Assembly (NCBI GenBank): GCA_022036555.1
Contig: CM039128.1
Coordinates: 6,069,926-6,133,925 of the forward strand
Origin: Microstegium vimineum
Taxonomy: Eukaryota > Streptophyta > Magnoliopsida > Poales > Poaceae
Reading direction: 5' to 3'
DNA: 64,000 bases
Position 1 is the first letter of the stretch; every line of letters begins with the position of its first letter. Under the pieces are notes generated by a model. The model was not told the DNA's origin. It ran no database searches and saw nothing but the letters and a program-made list of their open reading frames with translations. The position numbers and the translations under genes are program-made. Below are positions 47,660 through 58,745 of the stretch, in pieces.

Positions 47660-47963
47660 GCGCGTGTGGCTGGGCACGTTCGCAGACGAGGCGACGGTGG
47701 CGCGCGCCTACGACGTGGCCGCTCTCCGTTTCCATGGCCGCGGCGCCGCCGCCAACTTCCCGGCGGCCCTCCCCGTCGACGCGGCCGAGATGGCCTTCCT
47801 CGCCGCGCGGCCTAAGGCTGAGGTCGTCGACATGCTGCGGAAACACAGCTACGACGACGAGCTCCGCCACGCGATGCGCTCCGCCACGCCACGCGGCGGC
47901 GAGCGCATCGTGAGGCTGTTCGGCGCCAACATTGCCGCTGCTGCGATTGGAGCTGCTTCATGA

Positions 47964-48626
47964 TCGATGCACGGTGTTGAACTGCATTATTGCAAGAAAT
48001 GAGTTCATGCCTGGGAATGGTGGATTCATCATGCATGACCAATAAGGTGCTCCGATCGAATTGGGGAGCCGATTATGTTTTTTTTACCATGCAAGCAAGA
48101 CAGCATATATATATGATCGATTTTCTCACAACTTAATTTATCAGTACAAGCATATATACATATATGCATGCATACTACATTAGCTAGTTAGCTAACAAAT
48201 ATTTTTTTTGAACGAATTATATATTAGCTAACAAATATTGCATATGTTCTAGACACTGGAGCAGCCCCTTTTCTGAATTTCTCAAGTAAACGTGCCTTTT
48301 TGTTCCGTTGCAGACAATGCTATGATGATGTCATTCTAATAAATCTTTTGAAATGGAGTACTAATAGCCTATTTGACAGCGCTCAGAGCAGCTCCGAAGC
48401 TGATTCCAAGAGGACGTTTGTTTTTTTATAAAGGACGGCAAAAACTTTGCACAAATTTTATTAGACGATAAGAAATCAAAGTTTATGTTACAACTACTTT
48501 ACACCACGGGAACAAAACTACTACTGAAAAAAAATACAACTGAAAACACCGTAATGGTTTACTGATAGATGACTTGTTGCATCACTCCTTATCGACCTTT
48601 GTCAAACGATGTTTCACCATAAACGA
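47964..48626. other. 3' flank of the AP2 gene and intergenic DNA
   Basis: No gene or defined repeat beyond short TA/CATG-rich runs. Confidence 0.45.
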
Positions 48627-48777
48627 GCTGTTTGGTTCTTTGTACTGCTGCCGCTGGTAACGCAAACGTAAATGATTTAAGGCTGCGGACATTACCAGTA
48701 GTAGTGGGCCGGGAGATATGACTATTGAACTAATTAATTTCATTTACATTTGCGTAGCGTGGAGCCAACCAAACAGC
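48627..48777. mobile_element. MITE with GCTGTTTGGTT / AACCAAACAGC ends
   Basis: 11-bp perfect inverted ends, extended by TTCTTTG versus CTCCACG. Internal ACGCAAACGTAAATGA and its near complement TCATTTACATTTGCGTA form a foldback. TSD unclear. Confidence 0.68.
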
Positions 48778-49442
48778 ATGAAAGTAATTATCTAAAATGA
48801 AATATTATATTAGCCTTTCCTTATTCATTTTCGGCATGGAGTCACTTTTTAATAATTATCCTTGAGTTGAGAATCACTTTCAGCTGTTTAATTATTTGAA
48901 TTCAGAATCAGAAGCGTAAAAGTTCTACTAAATGGCCTGAATTGAAATCGTTGTCATCCCAAAGCGCGATTGTAATTCCATATATAGGTATATCTGCCCT
49001 TAATAGTGTGTTGTAATTCCTACCGATCGAGCAACCTCTTTCAGTCATGCATTGCAAGTTATGCAATTTTTCATGTCAAAATAATTGAGTGTAAGTTTCC
49101 TAAAAATCAAAGCCACAACCTCTTCTCTCGGTTAAGACAACTCTACCATCCCCCCACTTTGTTGTTTTTTTCAGATAGTATTACAAGAACCATTCCCTTT
49201 GAATGTTCAGTGAGAATAATTTCCAATGGTGGATGACATAAGCGACTGCCTCTGACAACGCACCCATTTCGTGGTCGGTCTTCTGAAGTGATTGCCTGTG
49301 AAAATGCCCATTTTCTAGCTAGTAGCCGTTACTTATGTCAACCACTGCTAGAAATACGGACATTTTCATTAGCGATCTTTTTATGTCATCCGCTTCTCTA
49401 CGAGCACATGCATCCAAAGATTTAGTTGGCAAATCTACTTAG
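48778..49442. other. Intergenic, AT-rich
   Basis: No gene recognised. TGACATAAGCGACTGCC (about 49236) and GCCGTTACTTATGTCA (about 49324) are loosely inverted. Confidence 0.4.
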
Positions 49443-49553
49443 CCATGTTCGCTTGGCTTATTAGCCATGGTATAATTTTTTTATCTCACAACAAAACAAC
49501 CAAAAACAACATCTGTCAGCTTTATGTCGGGTTTTCAGCCAAACGAACAGGCT
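49443..49553. mobile_element. MITE of the GCCTGTTCGTTTGGCT family
   Basis: Left GTTCGCTTGGCTTATTAG and right TTTTCAGCCAAACGAACAGG are inverted. Related to 38479-38603. Confidence 0.6.
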
Positions 49554-50201
49554 AATGGGCTGAGCACTTTCTACATGACTCCTAAAATATCTAAACGCAT
49601 GGGTTGTCTAGTCTTGTAGTTATTAGACATTTACAATTTCATGACATTATTTTTCGTGATTTATTAGTCAGCTAACTGGTACCATGAGGGATTTGATATT
49701 GAATAAAAAAGATAGTGTGTATATGCTACTATATGCATACATCTTTTTGTTGTTGTATAAATAGTTTTGATGTTTGCCTGGTATATATGGAAATAGCTAG
49801 GCATGAAACTGCAATTATTCCTCTACACATTGGAAAGATTCTCTCCTTGTAATAATAATGGAGGCATGATTTGAAGATCAAGTGTTGAGTGAATTGCAAA
49901 GAGGCTGAGGTCAAATTGCAGAATGAGGGGGCTTGGGTAAGTTCTAAGTTAGCTAGCTGTTAGCATTACTAAATTCCTTGTTTATCGGGGTGCACCGTGT
50001 GCACATGTACGTATTTCACTTTTGAACTTTATTTAATTAATAGTACTATATAATCTTTGATCTACAATTACCTCAATATTTAAAATCTATCTCATTTTAT
50101 GGTACAAACCACAGTATCAATAATTAAGTTCATATCAGAAAGTATTTTGATGATGTGATAGTGATTTATTGCTACGAGCGTAGCGATGTGTAGTATACAT
50201 A
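49554..50201. other. Intergenic, AT-rich
   Basis: No gene or defined repeat recognised. Confidence 0.45.
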
Positions 50202-50349
50202 CTCCATCCATTTCAAATTATAAGACATTTTGGATTTTCTAGATTCATTATTTTTTGTATGATAGATATATATATATTACGTCTAGATACACATATCAAC
50301 TGCTACGAATCTAGAATGTCAAAACATCTTATAATTGGGACAAAGAAAG
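50202..50349. mobile_element. Stowaway MITE, TSD TA
   Basis: CTCCATCCATTTCAAATTAT at the left and, on the minus strand, CTTTCTTTGTCCCAATTATA at the right, with ATAAGACATTTTGG / CAAAACATCTTAT as the inner pair. Flanked by TA on both sides. 148 bp. Confidence 0.82.
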
Positions 50350-51286
50350 TATAAGGTAAATCATATCTATTTTAAAATGGAGGAAGTAGGTATAAGTTAC
50401 ACATCACTGTCTGCCAGTTAATTAACAAGCAGGAGATTTCCAAACTAAACACGTGCTGTTAGAGCCATCTGTATTATATATATAAGCGTGTGGCTGTACT
50501 CACCGACACGAGCTAACAATATACTAGTGTTAAGCATATGAAAAAGCAGCTTGCAATGCTTCATCATCACTAGTTAATTTAAAACTAATTGTATATAAAA
50601 CGTTTTGGACACGCTTCCTTATAAACATGTCTTGTGCTTCCATCGATCAATGAAGTATATAGCTGTAGCGTGAGATACTGAGAATCTGAGACGTACGACG
50701 ACGTTGAATCGTTATATAGTTGATGATAAAGATCTCTAGAGAAGCTCAAACAAATGAAACCTGGTCGGTGCATCATGTTTGTCTTTTCTTTCATCAGAAA
50801 TGCCAAAACTTAGCCCAATACGTTACGTACAGTCCATTTAATAACATGGTTTAATAATCAGTAATCCTAGTCAGCCATCTAACCAGCTGACATAACCACC
50901 AAAGACGACGACCAAAACCTGCACCATGCATGCACCGGGTCGATTGGGGCTCGAGCCTTTCCTACCGAAGTTCGAAATGCTAAGCCCCCTTCTACAAAGA
51001 TTAAAACTAGACCCTGGTTTAGATACAAAATCTTTTAGAATCTTGCATTGTAGCACTTTCAATTGTTTTTGATAATTATTGTCTAATTATAGAGTAAGTA
51101 GACTTAAAAAATTCATCTCGTAAATTCCAGATAAACTATGCAGTTAGTTATTTTTTTACCTATATTTAATACGCCATTCATGTGTGTCTAAATGTTCGAT
51201 GATGTGATAAAAAATCTGATAAACTTTTAGAATTTTGAACGCATCTAAATAAGTCTAGATATTAGAAATACAAGTGATGAGAAAAA
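50350..51286. other. Intergenic, AT-rich
   Basis: No gene recognised. Confidence 0.45.
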
Positions 51287-51415
51287 ACCCATCTAGTAGT
51301 ACTTCATAGATCGCCTTGCCTAAAGGTGTCTTTTTAGTTCAGCTAACAAATTATAGTGAAACAAAATTTAGTTCATTTCGTTCCTCATTTAAATTACCTA
51401 AAATACCATTCTAGT
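51287..51415 (+). repeat. Tandem duplication copy A (about 130 bp)
   Basis: Shares CCATCTAGTAGTACTTCATA, GGTGT(C/A)TTTT(T/C)AGTTCAGC and AAAATACCATTCTA with 52384-52504. The two copies are separated only by the hAT-like element. Confidence 0.85.
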
Positions 51416-52365
51416 CAGTGGCGGAGCCAGCCAGCGAAATGAGGTAGGGCGGACCACTATATACATATACTCCCTTCGTATCGTAATTAGATGACGTTTA
51501 GGACATCGACACGGTCTCTAAAGTATAACTTTGACTAACTCTATACTCAAAAATATTTATCGAAAAGTGATATATGTATACTTTTATAAAAGTATTTTTC
51601 AAGATCAATCCATTCATATAGTTTATATATTTTCAAGCTCAACAACTTAAAAGTTAGTCATATGATCCCAATGTTTAACCAAAACCTTGTCCAAAACGTC
51701 ATCATTTTCCGATACAGAGAGAGTATATAACTATCAGTCTAACTATATATGTATTACATAAAAATTATATTTTAATATGTAATTTAGCAAGCAAATGTTA
51801 AAGAAGAAGTTTAAACTCACATGAAAAGGAAATAAGTAGATTTCTTGTTCCATAGTCCACATTATTAACCATGTCCATACACCAAAAGATCAAAGAAAAG
51901 CATAGATAGCCTGCAACTAAAACAAATTTAGTAATGACTAATAAGTGATAAATGTGGGAATATACAAAAAATGTCAAAGAAAACACACCGATCCTAAAAA
52001 TCTAGGAACATCAAGGCCGCTGGCTCTCTTCCCCTTCACCCCATTGGCTCTTCCCTTTCATCCATCAGGCACTCAGCAGGATTGCAGCGTGCAGGACAGC
52101 ACAGCACAGCACACAAGCACATCAGGATCCCACGAGGCAGCCTGGCTGGTTGGGCTGGGATAGAATGGGCCGACCAAAGACCCCAAGACGGCCCATGCTC
52201 AGGTCCCCATCTTCAACATGCGTAGCCTTCTCTGTTTTGCTTGCCTAGGTGCCGTTGGCGGGCAGGCAGTGCACAGGGCAGCGAACTCGCCGGAGATCGG
52301 GTCCCTGGTCCTCTACTCGACGGAAAGGGCCGCCCTACCTCGGCATATAGGTGGCTCCGCCTCTG
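51416..52365. mobile_element. Non-autonomous hAT-like element, 950 bp, TSD ATTCTAG(T/C)
   Basis: Left CAGTGGCGGAGCCA and right TGGCTCCGCCTCTG are inverted. The 8-bp flanks ATTCTAGT (51408-51415) and ATTCTAGC (52366-52373) match at 7 of 8. It contains a nested Stowaway (51470-51723). The inner right part (52010-52340) is GC-richer and non-coding as far as I can tell. Confidence 0.82.
51470..51723. mobile_element. Stowaway MITE nested in the hAT-like element, TSD TA
   Basis: Left CTCCCTTCGTATCGTAATTA and right (minus strand) CTCTCTCTGTATCGGAAAAT, with inner ATGACGTTTAGGACA / GTCCAAAACGTCAT. Flanked by TA on both sides. 254 bp. Confidence 0.88.
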
Positions 52366-52383
52366 ATTCTAGCTCATTTAAAA

Positions 52384-52504
52384 AAAACCATCTAGTAGTA
52401 CTTCATAGATCTGCCTTACCTAAAGGTGTATTTTCAGTTCAGCTAACAAATAATAGTGAAACATCATTTCTTTTCTCGTATAAATTACGTAAAATACCAT
52501 TCTA
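52384..52504 (+). repeat. Tandem duplication copy B
   Basis: Second copy of 51287-51415, with small differences (GATCTGCCTTACC versus GATCGCCTTGCC). Confidence 0.85.
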
Positions 52505-52599
52505 CCTCATTTAAAAAAATGATTGATCGAATAACCCAAGGTAATTTGAACTTACATCTCTAGAGCAAAACCAATCAAAAACCACAAGCACCGGAAAGC

Positions 52600-53580
52600 T
52601 CTTTTGTTACCTAGGCAGTGGCACAAAAAAAAAAAAACAGTCAAGAGGATCCCAGTCAGTCTTCAAGCATACATCGGAAAGCTCTGGTGTGGTGTTGCCA
52701 TGCATTGGAGAATGCAGCGAGAATGAAACAGTTTTGCAAAAGCAATTCTCACCCATCGGATAACTCTGGTGATATCGGGACACTAGCACCAGAGAAAGCA
52801 TCGGTGCCTAGCAGTTCTATAGAAGGTTTTCAGGTCACTGGATCTCTCTAGTGACAACGCCCGAGTAACCGTGGAGAAAGAATCATAGATGCTAGCAACG
52901 GTCGACATAGACTATTCAACATGGCAAGGTACCGGATGTCTCCGCTAAGCCCTTAGATCTTTCTGATAAATCTGCAGAAGTTGCAACTTTCGATCGCCCA
53001 ACCACTATATTTCAAGGGAGGTCCTATAAATTCCCCCATGGCTGGCCATTTGGGGTGTTTTGGAGCTCAGTGATGGTATATATAGGAGGCTGGGGCTCAT
53101 CTCTAGTTGCTTTAGCCACTAAAGTGCTTAAAGATCACATATGTGATTAGTGTAGGTGCTTTGTGAACTGTTTATTAGGCTAGTTAGACAATTGCTTTAT
53201 TGCTTGCTCTAGGTTTACACCAAGTGTTTACTAAATTTTGCATATTGATCTCTTATTATCACTCAGTGCTTGTAAGCACCATTGCTTATATACTAGGGGC
53301 TTGTAGCTAATCTTGTGAGATCCTCCAATGTGTGGAGAGGCCACCGAGCATGTACGAAGGGTCGTTGACCTACGGTGTTTTGGCCATAAATATAATAGTG
53401 AAGATGGCGGGGATTGATCGAGAAGAAGGGCACATCACTGGGTCGACTTGCGTGTGAGGAAGGACCATGGTCTATTAATGGAGTTATCCATCTGGGAGCT
53501 TGGCATGGGTATCCTTGCGAGGGGCTCCAACGAGGATCAAGGAGGAGCATGAGCTTCTGGATATCTTAGAAAAAATTCAA
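52600..53580 (+). repeat. Probable Copia-type LTR fragment
   Basis: Long non-coding stretch with ATCGGATAACTCTGGTGATA, ATCGGGACACTAGCACCAG and TGAGATCCTCCAATGTGTGG, in the style of long grass Copia (SIRE-type) LTRs. No TG...CA termini or TSD could be fixed. Confidence 0.38.
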
Positions 53581-54198
53581 TGTCATCAATGGGAATTAGC
53601 ATCTCGATCTATCACAAATCTAAATTAAAGAAGTAGAACTAAATTAAATTAAAGAGAAGAAAATTTGCATGTGTCGATCGGTTACACAAAAACACATCAG
53701 AGTCCAATTCACATTTCTTATCTTTTTTTTCTTCTTCTCTAGAACAAGATAGATCTACCTTGGCATCTTGTTGGCCTCTCTTAAGTTTTTTCTATAGACT
53801 CAGTGACTGAAACTTTGTTGGCATCTTGTTTCATCAGAAGACAATACTGATGCAACCCACTAGATCCGCTCGTGTGCTGCGGGCAATAGAGCAAGAAGAC
53901 AAGTAGTAACATGCATGGGCCAATTTGCAAGAGAAATGAAGCCGGCCACATAAAACATGGGCCCATATTGATCAGAAACGTAGTAGGCCAACGTCAACGT
54001 TTGGTGTGGACATGGATCCAGTTAGCGAGTTATGAATGAATACGACAGTCCACCATGGGCCCACGAACATAGCAGAGCTGACCATGGTCTGGGTTGGGCC
54101 GGTTTGTTGCCCAAGAAATGAATCAAACCCGGCCCATCTCTAGATTTACAACGACTCAACCTGACAGAACTCGTAATTTTCTTTTGGCTACCAATCTA
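53581..54198. other. Intergenic
   Basis: No gene or defined repeat recognised. Confidence 0.45.
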
Positions 54199-54466
54199 CT
54201 GCGTCCACCGTTCCAGGAAAAATGGTATAATTCTAGATTGAATTAAGCAAAACTTCCTTAAGTTTAACTAAATTTATAATTTTTTTTAATAATGTTTATG
54301 ACTGAAAATAAAACACTATGGACATATATTCCATGATTAATCTAATCAATTACTATTAATTTGGTATCATGAATGTTAATACATTTATAAAAAAATCATC
54401 AAACCTAAAACTGATTAACTTCTGGAAAGATCACTCTTCGTGCAATTCGTCCTGGAACGGAGGAAG
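54199..54466. mobile_element. Stowaway MITE, TSD TA
   Basis: Left CTGCGTCCACCGTTCCAGG and right CCTGGAACGGAGGAAG are inverted, flanked by TA on both sides. 268 bp. Confidence 0.85.
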
Positions 54467-54769
54467 TAATAGGTCTTTTATCTTTGCGTCATGAGTCCAA
54501 TAGTCATATCACATGGGTATACATTATGACAAAGCCGACCACCCACACCAAAGGCATATTTGGATCACCTAGAACTAAAATTAGTTGGACAAAGTTTAGT
54601 TATCTAAAATTTGGTTGGGTCATGTTTGAAAACAAACTAAATTTTAGGTAATTCATGGTTGAATAATATAGACTACGCGCTATACCCGACCTTTTAGCAT
54701 GGGAAGAGAAGAGGGAGAAATGGGTAGGTGGAAGGATATTTTAATGACACACCAATGCATACGATCTAG

Positions 54770-55057
54770 TTGGCATCAGTAGACAACGGAGCTTTATTCC
54801 CGGTTGGGAAAACGAGATTTAATTCTGGTTTTCCAACCGAGAATATGGATCTAGGACTAAATTTTACGGGTTACACAACGGGGACTAAAGTCCTTCTCAA
54901 GGCAAAAAGATAATCTAAATTCTAGGGGAGCATACTTTACAATGCGTGAGATTCAAACCCAGGACCTATGACCTCACGCGTAGTCTGCTTACCAAACTCA
55001 ACTACAACACACATGTGACAAAGTTCTAAGAGCTAGCTCTTCTTATGAATACACCAG
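54770..55057. mobile_element. Outer CACTA-like relic, left part, with a tRNA-like stretch
   Basis: Alternating TTCCCGGTTGG / CCAACCGAGAAT and GGGACTAAAG repeats, as in CACTA subterminal regions, resume beyond 58476 on the other side of the 3.4-kb insertion. 54943-55020 on the minus strand has an A-box-like TAGTTGAGTTTGG and a B-box-like GGTTTGAATCT. Confidence 0.45.
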
Positions 55058-58000
55058 CACTAGTAGAAAAACTATTTTTGCTGCCCCCCAAAACACACCA
55101 CAGGCGGTTGTGGGTTTCACGCCGCCTGTGGTGTGTTTTGGCTCCCAACCGCTTGTGGAGAGGGGTTATCACAGGCGGTTGGCTTATTGTCACACCCGGT
55201 TTTAGGAACAAAACCAGATATACACCATATGTGAGCCCAGGAAGTCAAATCTTACATATAACCACAAATTAAGGTAATACCAAAAGACAATACTTAAATA
55301 CATAACATATATAAGGTCAAAGGATAACCTCAACATGACAAACAGCGGAAAGACGACTCTGAACTTTAGGCGAAGGCTCCAACTTCACAGGGACAACTGA
55401 CTGGTTGATCACAAGCCTAACTGCTTTAACTCTTGCAATCTTCTATGGTTGATAAGGCAAGGGTGAGCACTTAAAGTACTCAGCAAGAATAACACAGGGT
55501 TATGAAGCTCAAAGGCTGACACTGTCTTACTGTGGTTGCTTTTAAGTTTATCAAGTTTTACCAATAATTAGCTTTAGTTATGCATAACCTAGTTGATAAC
55601 CACATGATCATTAATGAAACCACCTTTTATCTCATAACTCTAAACTTACCATCATCAGTAGTTATAACAACATGATCAACTAACACTGTGAGTTTTCCGA
55701 GCCGCTCGTGACCGTGAGCACGACTATCATGATAGATTTACACTCTGCAGAGGTTACGCACTTTACCCACAAGCTGTGTTGCCCATATGCCCGGGATCAT
55801 GACTCCCAAAACACTGCCAAAGTGAGTGGGCAGGGTACACTACGAAGTCTTTCAAAAAGTCTTTCTAGTATGTAGTAGACCCTACGGACCCAATGCAAAG
55901 GGGTATGTAAAGCCCCTACTCGATGGTACCCTCCCGGAGCGGTAACCACCCTAAGCCATGCCCTACAACCAGCTTGGCAAAGGTGCCTTTCACGAACTAC
56001 AATCATGCTAGTCCGAACCTTCATACTTGACTAAAGCCAGAGCCATATAGCACTCGTGGTTGCATTTAAGTCCCAGGTTTTGCCCTACAGTGTGGTCCTA
56101 TTACATGTTGCTATAAAAGCCAGTTTTAATCATCGTTTCATATATCCATTAGTCAAGATTCATCTCAAGATCTTTCATGTTCAACATAGCAAATCTACCT
56201 ATATGCAAAGTAACCCATTGGTGACAAGGTAAAAGGATAACAAGGCTATGATAGATCTAATAGGAATCAAAATTAGACACATGCAACATGACTAGATGAA
56301 TTATGGTGAATAGGTAATAAGGATGATCCCATGTTATACTTGCCTTAAACGCTTAGATTCTTTCTTCACTTGATTCTCAATCTTCAGAGGACACTTCTTC
56401 TTGATCTCCACGTTAATCTCACCGATTGGACAAGATCATAAACACCACATAAGCAGTAGAACAAACATGCATAACATACAATAGATCTATCAGAACAATA
56501 GACCAATCATTGAAAAAGGTTTAAAAGAAATCTACGTCTTGCTACAATCACGCAGACGTGAGAATCACGCTAACCAGATCTATAACGGAAAAGAAACGTC
56601 TACCGAAAGATTAGCTTTTAAAAGAGAACTAGACTTCATTTATTTTATCTATAGAAAAACATAGTTAGGATATTTCAAAGAAATACCCAAATTGAATTAA
56701 GTCATATTATATTTGCTTGAAAAACAAGACTAACTAGATTTATTTTGTTTATGAAAAACCGAAGTGCAAACCCTAATTGATTTTAATTGGAAAACCATTA
56801 ATTATAGATTAATCAAATATCATTTTATTTCAAAAAAGAAAACATGTTTGACACTACTGATAACAGATAGATATTATCGATACGAAACCGATGCAACTAG
56901 AACGGAACAAAACAAATCTAAGACGAATTAGTTATGAATTAAACCAGATTTTGTATACAAGATTAATTCATTAAAAAGGATTAATCTAGGCTTTATTTTT
57001 CAAAAGTTATTAACATATATGAAATCTATACTACTGGATAGAGCATAAAATAACGGATCTAACGCAACTGGAACGGATTGATTCGGAGCTAAAACGAGCA
57101 AACTACGGTCATTTGAAAACAGTGACAAACTTGTAAATAGATTGAATTTTATTGAATTAAAATAAATCAAAAAAGGATGTATCAGACATCAGGACGGCGG
57201 GTTGATTAGTCAAGAGCCGAGGAGCTCTTTAGCAATTCCTCCCGCGAAGGGGTATCGGCCGCTCAGGGTCGTTGGATCCAAGATGGATGGATAAGATTAG
57301 ATGGGAAAGGGAGGGGTGGTGCTCCCACCGGAGCAGGAGGCTGGGACGGCGGCGCCATTGCCGGACGGAGCCTGAGCTCGCCAGCGAAACTCGTTCGGGG
57401 GCTCTGGTGCTCGGTTTTTCGATCCGAAAGCACCGGGAGAAAGAGCAAAGAGAGGCGAACTCACCTAGGCAAACGGCAGGGCTCGGAGGTGATCGAGAAC
57501 GGCCGACGACGACGAACCGATGCTTCCTGTACACCCAAAATGACTCGAGTGAGCAACAGGGAGCGCAAAAGAGAGAGCGAAAGGGCCTGACGACTTCGCA
57601 AGGGTGATGCGAAGCTCGGAGGGGCGTTCACATGCTCGATTGCGAGGTTGTTCGGCTCGACGGCGGTGCTCTGCTCGGCGGATTGCGGTGTGCACGGTGC
57701 TGCTGCGGCTAGGGCTAGGCTAGGCGAGGCGAGAGCGAGGGCTCGGTTGCTAGATGAGATCGACAACGCGGTGGCGTCGCTATTTAAAGGGGCCGAGGGA
57801 GGGGTATCCTACGCGGATACGCTGCACGCGAAGAAATCGCGAGGCGGTTTGCTTTGCCCAGGCAGAGTCCGTCGTGGTGAAGGGGAGGGAGGAGAAGCTG
57901 ACGAGCGGGGCCGCTGTGTTAGTGAAAGGAGGGGAAGGAGGCAGCGGCCAGCAGGCCTGTGGGAGAGCTGGGCCGAGACCATGGCCGACCCACGCGGGTG

Positions 58001-58473
58001 GAGGAGCAAAGAGCAGCTGGGCTGCGACTCTGGGCCAGAAAGGGGAAAAAGGAGGGAGAAAGAGAGAGAGTTTTCTACTTTTCTTCCTTGCTTTTCTAAA
58101 ACATTTTATTTTCTATTTCCTTTGCATTTTCAAAAGCATTTTGAAATTCTCTTATTTTTACTTTTGATAAAACCAATCAACACAAAAAGGATTATGCAGA
58201 GACATGAATGCAAGAACATGTTGCTAAACTAAGACAAATTTTAATTTGATGAAAAATGTTTTTGTGAACCGCAGGTGGTTCTCTTAGTGAACCGCCTGTG
58301 TAAATGAGCCATTTACACAGGCGGTTCACTAAGAGAACCGCCTGTGGAAATGGCTTTCTAGAGGCGGTTCTCAAGCAACCAACATTTTTACTGGCCCCCA
58401 GTGCCGGCGGTTCGGGAAAACGCCTGGAGAAATGCGTTCCGAACCGCCTGCATATCCAGGTTTTGTACTAGTG
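55058..58473. mobile_element. CACTA element, 3416 bp, TSD CAG, carrying retroelement-like DNA
   Basis: Left CACTAGTAGAAAAAC and right GTTTTGTACTAGTG are CACTA termini; TSD CAG is exact (55055-55057, 58474-58476). Subterminal repeats ACAGGCGGTT / AACCGCCTGTG cluster at both ends. No transposase. The interior (from about 55190) begins TGTCACACCCGGTTTTAGG and ends near 58240. It was taken up by the CACTA element or inserted into it. Confidence 0.88.
55190..58240 (-). mobile_element. Non-autonomous LTR-type element remnant, minus strand, inside the CACTA element
   Basis: On the minus strand it ends CTAAAACCGGGTGTGACA. Its upstream part has an AT-rich lead, a CT-rich run, a GC-rich leader with CCCTTTAAATAGCG near 57780, and GAGCTTCGCATC near 57610. 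This is the same architecture as the element starting at 63181, which begins TGTAACACCC. The expected TGTAACACCC start is missing near 58240. No coding domain recognised; longer open stretches at 57648-58232 lie in the GC-rich leader and are probably chance. Confidence 0.45.
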
Positions 58474-58476
58474 CAG

Positions 58477-58745
58477 TGAAGGACCTTTAATCCCGGTGGT
58501 AGACCTTTTTAATCCCAGTTCGTGATAATAGCTGGGACTAAAAGGTCACCCTTTAGTCCCATTTTGTAACAACTACCGGGATTAAAGGTTGGAGAGCCTT
58601 TAATCCGGGTTAGTAATACCTACTGTGACAAAAGTATGACTTTTAGTCACGGATAAAAAGGTCTTTGGAGCGTGTGAAATTTAGAACCGAGACTATTAGT
58701 ACATTAGTCCCGGTTTCCAATAGAGCCGAGACTTTCTCTGGTGGA
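58477..58745. mobile_element. Outer CACTA-like relic, right part
   Basis: CTTTAATCCCGGTGG, GGGACTAAAAGGTC, TTTAGTCCC and CCGGGATTAAAGG repeats in both orientations continue the relic at 54770-55057. The exact terminus is not found. Confidence 0.5.

Larger units (their letters stand above)
45533..47963 (+). pseudogene. RAV-like AP2 transcription factor gene, split by a solo LTR, B3 domain missing
   Basis: Coding parts are 45533-45701 and 47665-47963. Taking out the solo LTR and one TSD copy restores one frame of 155 codons. The AP2 domain (about residues 34-92) has SSRYKGVVPQPN, RWGAQIYERHARV and then WLGTFADEATVARAYDVAAL, and is of RAV type, followed by FPAALPVDAAEMAFLAARPK. RAV proteins normally continue into a B3 domain; here the protein goes from YDDELRHAMRS almost straight to a RIVRLFGANIA end that resembles the RLFG repression motif at the RAV C-terminus. 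So B3 seems deleted. A usually conserved Gly after PN is Glu. Such proteins bind DNA in the nucleus. As read, translation stops at 45704-45706. Confidence 0.85.

Noticed and set aside
57648..58232. Possible 194-aa gene
   Set aside because: Lies in the leader of a retroelement-like segment; no domain, biased composition, and both strands are open.
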